Shown: in pieces, positions 8,601 through 16,897 of the stretch
How positions within the stretch are numbered: the first letter of the stretch is position 1
Layout of the letters: each line of letters begins with the position of its first letter
Virus record (IMG/VR): IMGVR_UViG_3300027917_002975
Span: 1-32,076 of that record
DNA: 32,076 bases
Source of the DNA: a virus
Direction: 5' to 3' (one strand)
Made by a program: the position numbers and the translations under genes
Notes under the pieces: generated by a model
Told to the model about the DNA's origin: nothing
Databases searched by the model: none
The model's input: only the letters and a program-made list of their open reading frames with translations

Positions 8601-9523
8601 TATGCCGTGTAATTGCCCGACTGCAATATAAATTCACCAGAGCTACGGTGTTCCACATATACATTATCAATCGATTTTACAGCATGGCCAATGACATAGA
8701 TATATGCAGCCTGCACTTCAGCGACAATCGCCCCTTTTTCATGGGCAACAGCGGTAGTGCCGTTCGCCCCTCTAGTACAACCATTAAGCAAGTTGCCGGA
8801 ACGGTATGAATAGGTGATCTGCTCGCTGTCAATCTGTACCGTGCCCCCCGCCAGTGGGAAGCCCGCCGCATCAGAAACAGATAAACTGGTCACCGAACTA
8901 TTTATATCACCAGAGAGGGTATCAAGAGTGCCCGTGTCAACACCAATAAAAGGCACCTTTTTCGCATTGCCATAAACGATGGGCAGCATCTTGCCAACAT
9001 CATCCGGTTCAGCACCGGGGTAAGTGTCAAGCTCACAAAAAACAGAAGTGAATTTTTTATTTAGCGTGACATCTGAGGAAGTATAGTAAAGGCGCACGGT
9101 TTCACGTTCCATCTCGATGTCTTCTATTTCAGAATCAACGAGAAGAATCTTGTCTGCCGTAGCACTTGCACCTTCATATATTTTATAGATTTTTATATTT
9201 TGGTAAAAAACGGTATTCGATGAGAAAAGAGCCGTAAATGAACTGGCCCCGCCGACAGGCACGGTATTGTCAACCAGAATGGAACCTGTGCTTGGTTCAG
9301 GCACTTTACCACTCGTCTTAACATTACCGCTTTTGATATCATCACACTCAAGTACAATAGGTTCCCATACTTGGGAGTCAAAAACATTACGGGTGCTGCC
9401 CGAACCAAATATCCTATCACAAAAATAAAGTGTAATGCCACTTAAATAAATCTCAAAAAGAAGTACAGGGCTTACGTGTGGGCTATCGACTTTTGTATCA
9501 TTGAAAGAAGAAAGAGTTTTCAT
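5657..9523 (-). CDS. Tail hub / central fibre protein with mucin-like linker and polyThr tail
   Basis: This 1288-residue protein follows the distal tail gene and is most likely the baseplate hub or central tail fibre. Residues about 1-195 resemble the hub-type start of long-tailed siphophages. Residues 196-270 hold a common phage tail module ending NGCTRGANGTTAVAHEKGA. Residues 300-940 are beta-rich with an internal helical hub-like part. Residues about 945-1067 are almost only Thr, Ser and Ala with a few Val and Gly. A Tyr/Trp-rich beta domain follows (about 1070-1265) that looks like a jelly-roll carbohydrate-binding or lectin-like domain, suited to host recognition. The protein ends GFTTTTTTSTTTTTTS. 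It overlaps the upstream gene by ATGA. Confidence 0.8.
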   Translation of the reverse strand: MKTLSSFNDTKVDSPHVSPVLLFEIYLSGITLYFCDRIFGSGSTRNVFDSQVWEPIVLECDDIKSGNVKTSGKVPEPSTGSILVDNTVPVGGASSFTALFSSNTVFYQNIKIYKIYEGASATADKILLVDSEIEDIEMERETVRLYYTSSDVTLNKKFTSVFCELDTYPGAEPDDVGKMLPIVYGNAKKVPFIGVDTGTLDTLSGDINSSVTSLSVSDAAGFPLAGGTVQIDSEQITYSYRSGNLLNGCTRGANGTTAVAHEKGAIVAEVQAAYIYVIGHAVKSIDNVYVEHRSSGEFILQSGNYTAYTGQTGDEHPSYPSKAVIQFNTLPTIEKQVNLEIEDTIEVLDTIDLDDPSHRHGGTPEVGVWYDIPWQTGGTVFYPERVCDGSLSESTYLASQGAYVECRKIMNLPTGGNMYSMEMWAHIYFLDANCNVKLTFSLSAGGEMVNYSKTWDSTGFKVHPSGAAMLDVSDFSMNDIRQSTLTVERGGGNPYGNALVTEVWVVIRLAPDNSLTNVSKTGAAEKQGTVTLSGNSTADTVIGGRVCADVKGYQADASGNYGTTGALIERPDYIFKHFLVNHCGWLISDFGSTYTDAASNFNLNNIVLAPVLLDRPNVMEFLSKMAFQCHSIQFFDEGDHQLIFLADDDTANNTIEQARIDAHSVKVRYTPRAEIVNRYTASYNKEWVQAGRSDIEDEKSVLQVDDAASQGVYGVLEGDVVDLDFIRSEAQAQSLLEWLLEDNALPRLVIDFEGGDFLEAHQKGDIIDFTFDNGSELDKEFLGLVVSDTTKFRVVEINRASSGKKYIEARQSSLTVTGEYDVYLDNTRWEPDQLNAVTSSSWDSGNTRWNFNIHANANGGKIVAIGTWANAIRPAKIKITHDHGGTPSLTIRATNGIVYQTSAYTSGTEITPNWANRIGIESIQLEVSAGDDSVFHVSNIELWSQAPSVTQTTSTTTSTVSTTSSTASTASTTTTGSTTSSTSSTASTTHSTTTSTKTSSTVTTTGSTYSTTSSTASTSSTNTTSSTASTTSSTSSTASTSSSASTTSTASTTSSSSSTVTTVTTGPPCAYSNGDIFEDHFKSVAGWVDNDSGTGVSQQALFDGLHTLSLYQANNNGQAERYRDLASYTADRCVVTVKLYIDTMGSTAGEIEGVFVRFTGIDDDSDKWTLNARWRSDGLFIYNGSSWIEVGTDEVTLDQWDEWTFDCRNLADITTAVVDVYLNEALIDSNVSLQDNNSDGDGRLRMRIDTWATANVQAYFDYIRLGTGCDDEGFTTTTTTSTTTTTTS
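6325..6685 (-). repeat. Degenerate Thr/Ser/Ala codon repeat inside the hub gene
   Basis: About 360 bases encode roughly 120 residues of short irregular units such as STTSSTAST. Thr and Ser codons are mixed in kind, so the DNA is degenerate although the peptide is repetitive. Two near-copies of an (AG)(TS)-rich block are seen at about 6409-6441 and 6566-6598, which suggests growth by internal duplication. The protein segment would be extended, flexible and rich in hydroxyl groups. Confidence 0.8.
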
Positions 9524-10257
9524 AGTATTTCAACGACTTCGACATTTCTTGAAACAAGACCCACCTCGTCTGTCAAATGAGTTTCTCTTGAAACCGATTG
9601 AAACCGAGCGAGCCAATAGTTGTCTTCATGGTCTTTAAAATAAAACGGTCGGCTGTAGTTTTCCATATACCCCACAGCGGTTCTAAAATTCAAAGCCGCC
9701 GTGTTATCTAAAACAACGGTATACTCTTTTGATTTTCTTTCTTCACCAAGTTTTACCGATCTCTCAAGGCCTCCAAGCATTTCTTGCCAGATAACATTGT
9801 CGATGTCTGCACTTTCAGGTTCCTCACCAAAATCAACGTTGAAAGCATAACCCCTCGACATAAAGATTTCAGTGCATCGTGGGCTTGTGGCACTGATAAC
9901 CCTAACCCGCCAATATTGGTGTGATAACGGTGAAGCAAGAGTCTTTATAATCTGCCCACTGCCTGAAACAAAAGATGAAACAGCGGCATACCAATCGGAA
10001 TCGTTGTCAGAATATTCCCAATGAACAGTGAGGCCGTTAAACGTGTGAGTTTCAATAGCTAAAAAATCGACGGGTAAAATAGTTGAGCCTTGGTCTGTGT
10101 GAAAAAAGTAAGTAGAAGCGGCGGCAGTCTTCTTCCAATAAAAATCGATAGAAAAATCATAAAGCCTTGCTTCAGGGTAACCTGAATCTGGGTCACCGGT
10201 AACCGTTGTGGTGCCCTCAGCCAGTATATTATACGGGTATATTTTAATCTGGCCCAT
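9520..10257 (-). CDS. Distal-tail-like protein
   Basis: A 245-residue protein encoded directly after the tape measure gene, the usual place for the distal tail protein that joins tube to hub. The first half (about residues 20-140) is beta-rich, with a discoidin-like run (TFNGLTVHWEYSDNDSDW, then HQYWRVRVISATSP). The second half has RSVKLGEERKSKEYTVVLDNT and ends in a beta pattern SRNVEVVEIL, as in proteins that stack at the tail tip. It shares one base with the end of the tape measure gene and four with the hub start. The family call rests on position and general shape rather than on a signature motif. Confidence 0.65.
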   Translation of the reverse strand: MGQIKIYPYNILAEGTTTVTGDPDSGYPEARLYDFSIDFYWKKTAAASTYFFHTDQGSTILPVDFLAIETHTFNGLTVHWEYSDNDSDWYAAVSSFVSGSGQIIKTLASPLSHQYWRVRVISATSPRCTEIFMSRGYAFNVDFGEEPESADIDNVIWQEMLGGLERSVKLGEERKSKEYTVVLDNTAALNFRTAVGYMENYSRPFYFKDHEDNYWLARFQSVSRETHLTDEVGLVSRNVEVVEIL

Positions 10258-13200
10258 TAGCCTAACCTCACCCCCAAATCTTCAAGTGCTCGTTTTACAT
10301 CAATCGCAACCTGACGGGCAGCTTTTCTATCACCTGTCATAAAACGAGGTGCTATAGTTATGTTAAGATTAAGACCGCCTGATTTTCTTTCTACAGGACC
10401 GCCTGTTTGCATTTTGACCGGTGCTGACAGAGCAACGGGCGTTGAAACAGCGTTAGTGGCAACTGCTACAGCTTGTGGTTGCAAGGTGGGCATTTTCATT
10501 GAATTAACCATTTCCATAAAACGGTCGCCATACCTTCTGACAGCTTCTTTTCGAATTACCCACTCACCGGGTTCCAGAAGCGCCCTAACCTTATCACCGC
10601 CACCATAGCCTGCAATACGCTGGCCAATGCTCATCGCTTTGCCAACCCAGCCGCCTGTCTTCCTTGCAATAAAAGACATGGTGTTTTTCAAACGGTCAGC
10701 GGTTGATTTGACCACACCCCCTATCTCGAATCGTTCAGGTGTTTCGATGATCTTGCCGCCTAACTTTTTCTCAGTGTCAGCACCCTCTGCCGCTGATTCC
10801 TTACCAGATTCAGAAGATCCAGACTTTTTCACTTTAATATTTAAAGTAACCGTTTTACTTTGGATTGACTCCCACTCGGTCTTCAACTCTGAAACGATAC
10901 CAAAAGTCTGTTGAATTTTCGCCATTGCCTCTTCGGTCTGAAGTACAAGCTTTTTACGGCTGAGTTCATCGTAGGTCTTGGCAAATTCTTGAGTAGCTGT
11001 GTTAAGTTCATTAATCTGAGACTGAGCACTCTGCATCGTTTCTTCTTGCTGCTTTTTGGTGGCCGCTGCCCTATTTTGTATCTCAGAATAAATATTGGTC
11101 AAAATATTGCTGGCCTGAGTCTGAGTAGATGTAAGGGTTTGTATCGTTCTACCGTACTCATCTTGTACAACTCTGGGCAGTTCCGCTGCCTTGTCGATGG
11201 CCTCACCATAAAGACCTTTTGATTCCTCAAAGCTTTTTCGTCGGGCCTGATCTATTAAGGCGTAAATTGCCCTCAAATCATTGGCATATTTAGCTTCTTC
11301 ATTTACCTCACCCTCACGCCCAGCAGACCTTATCTTGGTCATCGCATCAACCGCTTTTTCACCCAGAGCCTCACTTATTTTTCGGGTTTTCTCGATAGTC
11401 TTCTCTGCGTCTTTGATACGCTTTTCAAGCTCACTTTCGATCTCTTTGGTGAGCTTTTTCTGGACACCGACCATTTCTTTTATAAGGGTTTCTTCACGTT
11501 CCTTACGAAGACGGTTTTGTTCCTCTTCGATACCTCTAAGTTCCTCACCCAGTTTTTCACGTTCAGCTTTAATTTCTTCATTCATTCGTTTCTCAATTTC
11601 AACGACACCCTCACCTCTTTTTTTAGCTTCGTGAAGCTCCTCTTCATACCCTTTAGAAATAATGTCAATACGTTCATCACTACGTTCCTTAAGCTTTTCA
11701 GTAAATTCACCCAGCATCTCAAGTTCAAGATCATAACGTTTTTCAACGGCAACGGTTTCACCCTCAACATCTTCAACAAATTCAGCGAGGTTCTTCGCTC
11801 GTATCCGGGCAATTGCCGCATACTGTTTTTCAGTGGTTATACCAATTTCGTCTGCTTTTTTCTTAAAGGCAGCGATCTCTTTATCCATAGACTCAAGAGC
11901 TTTGGCAAAATCAACCTGTCTTACAGCATTTAATTGATCAAAAGTATCTTTAAAAATACTGGGTAAATCATCTAAAGTATCACGCCAAGCTTCACGAACA
12001 TCTTTTAACTGAAATTCTTGCTGCTTCCACAAACTGGTAATACGTGTTATAATTGCCTCAGAAGCACCTAATCTTCGCAATTCACCTAATATTTCTGAAA
12101 CAGGTCTTGCAGGGTCAAGTTCACGCATGGTATTTGCAATTTCAACAAAGGTGTTTTCAAGTTCCTCATTAATCGATTTTAATTCTTTTGATTTTTTACC
12201 CGCCTCGTCTATGCTTTTGTTCAAATCCTCAAAAGCCTTTTTAACAGGGTCGATACCTGTTACCAAACGCAGCAATGTGCGTGGTACGATGGTGGCAAAC
12301 AGTATCCACTGTTTTGCAAATTTCCCAACGATGTCTACCAGCCAAGCAAAGAGTTTGCCAACCTTTTCGAGAACGAAACTTAATAACCCCAAAACTTTCG
12401 CTTTAAGACCCACACGCCACGTAGCCTCTTCAATTCTTTTATTGTAAAGACCAACCAGTTCAATATTATGTTCAAGGTTTTTTTGAAGTTCCTCTCTATA
12501 AGCACTTTGAACCGCTTTTGTGTTTTTGTCTAAAGCATCGGTCGATTCAGAAACGACCCCGCTTAACTGTGGGTACGCTGCTACAAGCCTCTGTATAGTT
12601 GAAGCGTGTTCATTGGATATATCTTCCCCCTGACGTTGTTTTTCAGCCAGAGTCGTTAAAGCAGCCTTATATAAATTAAGGTTGTCAGCAGCAGTGCGGG
12701 CTTTTTGTTGAACTTTTACTGTGGCATCTACAGCCCTTTGTGTCTGACTTGCATAAAGTTTGATCGCCACTATAACAGCAGCCAAAGCAGCAGCAATAGC
12801 AATGATAGGACCAAGGGTAGTAGCCCCAGCAATACCCAATGAACTAAACGCAGCGGTCAAACCTTTAACACCAGCACCAGCACCCATAAAAGCTGCTCTC
12901 ATGCCTACAAGAACAGTTGATACAGCACCAAACATCCCTATTAGCTTGAACAGCCCAACACCTAGAAGCTGTATGATTTTACCAGTAGTGGTTAGGGCTA
13001 TGGTAAAAGTGGTAAATTGTATAATGACCTGACCAAGCTTTGATCTCGCCAATTTTTCAATAGCAATGGTAAGGGCTTTTAGTACATCTAAAAACGCTTT
13101 CATCACATTGATAAGCCCCGCTTCACCAAAAGCTACTGCAATCAATTTAGCACGGTCAGCCAAGTTTTTAAGTTTGACCCAAAGACCTTCAGCCTGAGTC

Positions 13201-14333
13201 GCAGCCATATCTGCGGCAGTGCCGACTTCCAAAACCCTGTCAAGCATTTTGGTATATTCACCACTTGTAAAAGCACGGGCAAGTATAGCAACCGCTTGAG
13301 CACCACGAAGCCCAAAAAGACGGTAAGCTTTGGTCATATTAACGGTTTTCTTTTCGGTATCCACCAAGATGGCAGACATATTTTCCATTGCTTTTCGAAA
13401 ACCAACTACAGAGGGGTTAACTTTATCTAACTGTATGCCCTGAGCCTCAAACTCTTGTCTAAGATTACGATTGGGGGCAAGTAGTCGGGCTAAGACCTGT
13501 CTCAAACCCGTACCAATAGTTGATGCTCTCAAACCATTATTGGCAAGTACCATCATACTTGCAGCGGTTTGTTCCAAAGAAAGCCCTGCCTGAGAAGCAG
13601 CGGCACCAACAAAGTTAAAGGCAATTCTGAGTTTATCAATGGTAAGTTTTGATCGGTTGATAGCATTAGCCATAACATCAGCAACTCTGGTCGATTCAAT
13701 GGCTTGCAGCCCAAAGGCTCTTACAGTAGTGGTAAGCAAGTCGGTTGTCAGCTTCATGTCTGACAAAGTACCGGTGGCAAGATCAGCAGTGGCCTGCATC
13801 GCCTGCATTGCTTCGGTGGCAGTAAAACCAGCCTGCCCCAAAAGCACCATACCCTCAGCAACTTCACCTGTGGAAAACTTAGTTGTGCGGGCCACATCTT
13901 TTATGACCTCACCCATACCAGAAACTTCAGCATTAGTGGCACGGGTGATCGCCTGCAAGTTTTTCAAAGCCTGATCGTAGGTAACAATCTCTGATGCACC
14001 GGCTCTCAGAGCTTTCGTAATAGAAAACAAAACGGTGGCCGCAACCCCATAAGAGGCCGTGACCTTCATAGCACGATTAATACGGTTCCAAACGCCCTCG
14101 GTGTTCCGCATCTGTTTGCCAACATCATCGACTCTTTTGCCAAGGTCACGCATTCTACGGCCAGTTTGTTCGGCAGTGGTGCCTAACTGCCGCATGGCAG
14201 TATTCATCTGGGTGAAACTACGAGTGCGTCTTGCCATATTGTCGACAGCTTGACGCATCCGGGTGATACCACGTAGAAACTGATTTATATCAGATGTAAA
14301 AATCGTACCTAAATTTAAGGATCTATCAGCCAC
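10257..14333 (-). CDS. Tail tape measure protein
   Basis: At 1358 residues this is the longest gene of the tail block and sits after the chaperone pair, as expected. Residues about 110-330 match the TP901-type tape measure core (TKFSTGEVAEGMVLLGQAGF, then NRSKLTIDKLRIAFNFVGAA). Hydrophobic stretches at about 435-525 and 640-680 are likely membrane-inserting segments used during DNA entry. Residues about 800-1000 are strongly charged and coiled-coil-like. Using the general rule of about 0.15 nm per residue, the tail would be near 200 nm, an estimate only. The start is a GTG at 14333 with GGAGGT ten bases upstream, overlapping the end of the chaperone -1 frame by 8 bases. Confidence 0.93.
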   Translation of the reverse strand: MADRSLNLGTIFTSDINQFLRGITRMRQAVDNMARRTRSFTQMNTAMRQLGTTAEQTGRRMRDLGKRVDDVGKQMRNTEGVWNRINRAMKVTASYGVAATVLFSITKALRAGASEIVTYDQALKNLQAITRATNAEVSGMGEVIKDVARTTKFSTGEVAEGMVLLGQAGFTATEAMQAMQATADLATGTLSDMKLTTDLLTTTVRAFGLQAIESTRVADVMANAINRSKLTIDKLRIAFNFVGAAASQAGLSLEQTAASMMVLANNGLRASTIGTGLRQVLARLLAPNRNLRQEFEAQGIQLDKVNPSVVGFRKAMENMSAILVDTEKKTVNMTKAYRLFGLRGAQAVAILARAFTSGEYTKMLDRVLEVGTAADMAATQAEGLWVKLKNLADRAKLIAVAFGEAGLINVMKAFLDVLKALTIAIEKLARSKLGQVIIQFTTFTIALTTTGKIIQLLGVGLFKLIGMFGAVSTVLVGMRAAFMGAGAGVKGLTAAFSSLGIAGATTLGPIIAIAAALAAVIVAIKLYASQTQRAVDATVKVQQKARTAADNLNLYKAALTTLAEKQRQGEDISNEHASTIQRLVAAYPQLSGVVSESTDALDKNTKAVQSAYREELQKNLEHNIELVGLYNKRIEEATWRVGLKAKVLGLLSFVLEKVGKLFAWLVDIVGKFAKQWILFATIVPRTLLRLVTGIDPVKKAFEDLNKSIDEAGKKSKELKSINEELENTFVEIANTMRELDPARPVSEILGELRRLGASEAIITRITSLWKQQEFQLKDVREAWRDTLDDLPSIFKDTFDQLNAVRQVDFAKALESMDKEIAAFKKKADEIGITTEKQYAAIARIRAKNLAEFVEDVEGETVAVEKRYDLELEMLGEFTEKLKERSDERIDIISKGYEEELHEAKKRGEGVVEIEKRMNEEIKAEREKLGEELRGIEEEQNRLRKEREETLIKEMVGVQKKLTKEIESELEKRIKDAEKTIEKTRKISEALGEKAVDAMTKIRSAGREGEVNEEAKYANDLRAIYALIDQARRKSFEESKGLYGEAIDKAAELPRVVQDEYGRTIQTLTSTQTQASNILTNIYSEIQNRAAATKKQQEETMQSAQSQINELNTATQEFAKTYDELSRKKLVLQTEEAMAKIQQTFGIVSELKTEWESIQSKTVTLNIKVKKSGSSESGKESAAEGADTEKKLGGKIIETPERFEIGGVVKSTADRLKNTMSFIARKTGGWVGKAMSIGQRIAGYGGGDKVRALLEPGEWVIRKEAVRRYGDRFMEMVNSMKMPTLQPQAVAVATNAVSTPVALSAPVKMQTGGPVERKSGGLNLNITIAPRFMTGDRKAARQVAIDVKRALEDLGVRLG

Positions 14334-14694
14334 CTATCTTGCCACCTCCAAGCTTAGTCATAAAATAAGCCTTCATTTCTTGGGTGAGTTTGTGCCGTTC
14401 TTCCATCGGCATGTCCTCATAATCTTTTGGGTCTTTAAATAAAAATTTGTCTTCGGGTTTTTTCTCTTTGATCTCAGCACCGGCTACCTTGGCCTGAAAC
14501 TTCAACCGTTCGGCCTCACGTTTCTGAGAGTGCTCAAACAAAATGAGCAACTGTTCAAAGGTTACCCCGCCTTCTTTGAAGCTTTTACTGAAGAAGTCTT
14601 CGAGCCTGTAGCCCCCGTAGACTTCGCAGACTGCGGTGATTGCCTCTTCAAGAGTTGTTCTGTCGCCGGTTCTTCCCCGAAGAGGCTCTTCACG
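14326..14694 (-). CDS. Tail assembly chaperone, -1 frame extension (gpT-like part)
   Basis: This frame has no stop from the slippery site at 14700-14694 to the stop at 14326-14328, and it encodes 122 residues. It includes EEAITAVCEVYGGYRLEDFF and FEQLLILFEHSQKREAERL, which look like true protein, unlike the low-complexity end of the zero frame over the same bases. Joined to residues 1-121 of the upstream chaperone it would give a protein of about 243 residues, the arrangement known for lambda G-GT and many long-tailed phages, where the longer form recruits tube protein to the tape measure. An independent TTG start at 14550 exists but would lack the conserved-looking first part. Confidence 0.75.
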   Translation of the reverse strand, partial: REEPLRGRTGDRTTLEEAITAVCEVYGGYRLEDFFSKSFKEGGVTFEQLLILFEHSQKREAERLKFQAKVAGAEIKEKKPEDKFLFKDPKDYEDMPMEERHKLTQEMKAYFMTKLGGGKIGG

Positions 14695-15056
14695 TTTTTT
14701 AACAATTTTGCAAAATTGACCTCATATACGATTTTACCGATCTCAAGAGCCTGATCGTTGGTAATGTGTTCAAGCAGGTTGATATCTTCATCGGTATCGG
14801 TGATTTTGTCAATTATGCGGTCGATGTTCTCATTAATAAATTCCATAACAAACCCACCGACCTCAGATAAAATCTGCATATCAGACTTTTTAGTATCGGC
14901 AACGATCTCATTATACTTTTGCAAAGCACTTATAATAAGGTCGCTTAAGTCAAGCTGGTCTTTTAGAGAAAGCGGGTAGACTTTAATCTTCCTCAAGGTG
15001 CGAACACCAATAGTGACTGTTCGCACCTGAGGATTGAGTTTAATTTCACTGGCCAT
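14562..15056 (-). CDS. Tail assembly chaperone, zero-frame product (gpG-like)
   Basis: A 164-residue protein encoded between the tail tube and the tape measure, the fixed place for the tail assembly chaperone. The N-terminal part (KLNPQVRTVTIGVRTLRKIKV, then helical residues 30-120) resembles chaperones of the lambda G type. After the slippery site at residue 119-121 the sequence turns into a Lys/Ser/Thr-rich tail with no helical character (ending SSVKASKKAG), typical of the part that is not conserved when ribosomes fail to shift. GGAGGC lies six bases before the ATG. Confidence 0.82.
   Translation of the reverse strand: MASEIKLNPQVRTVTIGVRTLRKIKVYPLSLKDQLDLSDLIISALQKYNEIVADTKKSDMQILSEVGGFVMEFINENIDRIIDKITDTDEDINLLEHITNDQALEIGKIVYEVNFAKLLKNVKSLFGEEPATEQLLKRQSPQSAKSTGATGSKTSSVKASKKAG
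14694..14700 (-). promoter_or_regulatory. Slippery heptamer A_AAA_AAC for programmed -1 frameshift
   Basis: In the zero frame the codons read TTA AAA AAC (residues 119-121 of the chaperone), giving the canonical X_XXY_YYZ heptamer A_AAA_AAC. A one-base slip back enters a frame that stays open for 122 codons to 14326. Tail chaperone genes between tube and tape measure commonly use such a site. Confidence 0.75.
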
Positions 15057-15084
15057 TTTAATGCCTCCATAAAGTTAGTTAAGG

Positions 15085-15732
15085 TTAAGCAGTTGTGGTT
15101 GTCGTGGTAGAGGTAGTTGTCCAAGAAGTACCAGTACCATCGTCCCATCGAATTACACCAAGAGGTTTGTCATCCCATGCAACGTTGCCGGGGTTATTAG
15201 CATCAACAACCTCACTGTCAGCCCTCTTCGCTTCAAGCACAAGGGCAATGGCAGCGGGTTCCTCAGGGGCAAATTCCATCTCAATAGCTGAGGTAGCCTG
15301 CGCTCTGGGGAATATGATAACCATTCGGTTACTACCATCAGGGAAAGTATAAACTGCCTCAACACGCAAATACACAGGTGTTGCCAGTGTACCAAGAGGC
15401 ACAGCACCGGCGTGAGACTGACTATACGCAGACGGGCTTAAACCCAAAGCAATAGCAATGTTTTTGGGTGTCACCTCTTTAAAGGCACACTCAATAGATG
15501 CCATTTCACGCAGGGGATAGGTAGCATCTTCCAGCATGGGGAAGCCCGACTCTAATTTAAAATATTCACCACCACCGTTAAACTTGGTATTTGCCATCGC
15601 ACCCAGCGAATCAGTCGCAGCGAGTGCGGGGTTCTGATTTGTAATGTGGCCGGAATAAGCTGCCACACGAATCTGGGCCAAACCAAGAGCAACAGCACTG
15701 GTGTCTCTGGTAACAGGACCTGTACGAGCCAT
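15085..15732 (-). CDS. Major tail (tube) protein with polyThr C-terminus
   Basis: A 215-residue beta-rich protein placed directly upstream of the tail chaperones, hence the best candidate for the tube subunit. It has the small N-terminal arm, a central region (YFKLESGFPMLEDATYPLRE) and a later VYLRVEAVYTFPDGSNRMVI stretch that would form the hexamer-building sheet. It ends SWTTTSTTTTTTA, one of four such tails in the window. Perfect AAGGAGGTGA lies before the ATG, predicting high expression; that ribosome site also encodes the last residues (KEVI) of the upstream gene. Confidence 0.82.
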   Translation of the reverse strand: MARTGPVTRDTSAVALGLAQIRVAAYSGHITNQNPALAATDSLGAMANTKFNGGGEYFKLESGFPMLEDATYPLREMASIECAFKEVTPKNIAIALGLSPSAYSQSHAGAVPLGTLATPVYLRVEAVYTFPDGSNRMVIIFPRAQATSAIEMEFAPEEPAAIALVLEAKRADSEVVDANNPGNVAWDDKPLGVIRWDDGTGTSWTTTSTTTTTTA

Positions 15733-15733
15733 A

Positions 15734-16042
15734 CTATATCACCTCCTTATTTTTAGAATCGTGGCCAGTTTTTTCCTGCGATTGGTTTCCTTCAGGTTGT
15801 GAACCCGGAAAAAAATTTATCGTATTCCAATGGTCGGGGTGTTTCACCCGACAATCAAATCGAAAGCACTGCATCTGTATTGAGCCATGCACCTTGATAT
15901 CAACAACAGGGTACACATTTTCATCACCCACAGTTTTTTCACCAAACCGAAATCGAAGCAGACCGTTTGGCATACGCTCTATCAATTTTTTACCACAAAT
16001 CGTGCAATAGTGAAAAATTCGTCTTTTCATTGTGCCCCTCAT
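15734..16042 (-). CDS. Small protein with N-terminal zinc-binding Cys pairs
   Basis: The 102-residue protein contains CTICGKK (residues 13-19) and a second pair around MQCFRFDC (57-64), spaced as two halves of a zinc ribbon, plus a disordered Gln/Lys/Asp-rich C-terminus. The first possible ATG (16042) overlaps the tail terminator stop by ATGA; a second ATG at 16030 has GAGGGG four bases upstream and is also plausible. It sits between tail terminator and tube genes. No function recognised. Confidence 0.7.
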   Translation of the reverse strand: MRGTMKRRIFHYCTICGKKLIERMPNGLLRFRFGEKTVGDENVYPVVDIKVHGSIQMQCFRFDCRVKHPDHWNTINFFPGSQPEGNQSQEKTGHDSKNKEVI

Positions 16043-16512
16043 ATCTGTGTGGGTATTCTGCTCAACACAGTCAGTATTTTATATTTGGTTTCATCTGGAC
16101 CATCAAGGTTGCCAGACTGCATAACATCAGTAATTAAAATGGTGCCAATAGACGTCCACAAAGAAGAGTCTTGGTTTGGGTTGCTGCGATACAATGTTAT
16201 ACGCCTAAGCCCATCTGTTTTATCGGCATCAAAATGCAAGGCCATTATCTGATCTCTTAAATTTGAGAGCTTAAAGTACTCATTGTCACGGCGGGTACAC
16301 AAAAAGACCTCCCAATGAACCACAGACATATGGCCGATTGTAAGCGGGCCAAAATTTACAGCTATCCACTTTTCAGTGTTTTTATTGGTTAAATCTGGGT
16401 CAGACAGCCCCTTATCAATTGTGACCGGCACACTCGATGGCCTACTGTCAATCAGGTATTTGTGATAACTATCTCGTATATTGGCTTCTTTTGCAGTATC
16501 GTCAAAAGCCAT
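16039..16512 (-). CDS. Probable tail terminator protein
   Basis: A 157-residue protein in the position where tail terminators are found, two genes before the tube. Features that fit are a mixed alpha/beta pattern, VVHWEVFLCTRRDNEYF in the middle (a long beta hairpin followed by a helix in this family) and a C-terminal strand KYKILTVLSRI. Its job would be to cap the growing tube and join it to the head. The ATG at 16512 has GGGGAG upstream. The assignment depends mainly on order and size. Confidence 0.6.
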   Translation of the reverse strand: MAFDDTAKEANIRDSYHKYLIDSRPSSVPVTIDKGLSDPDLTNKNTEKWIAVNFGPLTIGHMSVVHWEVFLCTRRDNEYFKLSNLRDQIMALHFDADKTDGLRRITLYRSNPNQDSSLWTSIGTILITDVMQSGNLDGPDETKYKILTVLSRIPTQI

Positions 16513-16516
16513 AAAA

Positions 16517-16897
16517 TCATCTCCCCACTATTCGGCCTATAAAATCAGACCATCTGCTTTGCATTTTTAGATTTAAAGGATCAGTATCAAGACCATTTAC
16601 AATGATATTGCGAATCTCACGGCACTCATTGTTTTTTCTGCGAATCTTGCCCTTACCCAGAAGACCACCACGCTTCTCATACAAAAGCTGCAAATGCTGT
16701 GAACGGTTCACCCAATAGATAAAAACGTATTTTAGCATTAAAGTGTCAGGGTCGTTGTTTTCAATGCGCTCCCTAATTTCACGGTTCATATCAACACTGA
16801 ACTTGCCCCACTCCACAGACAACCGTGATAGCTTTTTGCTGCTACATATCAAGAAATTAGCATCTATTTCATTTACATAATTGATTGGTGTTTTCAT
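16517..16897 (-). CDS. Conserved-position protein of unknown function in the head-tail joining block
   Basis: A 126-residue, mainly helical basic protein (MKTPINYVNEIDANFLICSS at the start, GGLLGKGKIRRKNN in the middle). No family was recognised. The start is the ATG at 16897, which overlaps the upstream stop by ATGA and has GGAG nine bases before it; a GTG two codons earlier is too close to that site. By position between the gp10-like and tail terminator genes it may be a connector or completion protein. Confidence 0.65.
   Translation of the reverse strand: MKTPINYVNEIDANFLICSSKKLSRLSVEWGKFSVDMNREIRERIENNDPDTLMLKYVFIYWVNRSQHLQLLYEKRGGLLGKGKIRRKNNECREIRNIIVNGLDTDPLNLKMQSRWSDFIGRIVGR

Noticed and set aside
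5657-9523. Diversity-generating retroelement target in the hub
   Set aside because: No reverse transcriptase or template repeat is visible in the window, and the variable-looking part is a low-complexity linker, not a C-type lectin end.
11281-11933. Plus-strand open frames opposite the tape measure gene
   Set aside because: They are Ser/Phe-rich mirror products of Glu/Lys-rich coiled-coil codons and have no ribosome sites.
14562-14580. G_GGG slip site just before the zero-frame stop of the chaperone gene
   Set aside because: The -1 frame is already protein-like well upstream, and a canonical A_AAA_AAC lies at 14700-14694, so the shift should occur there.
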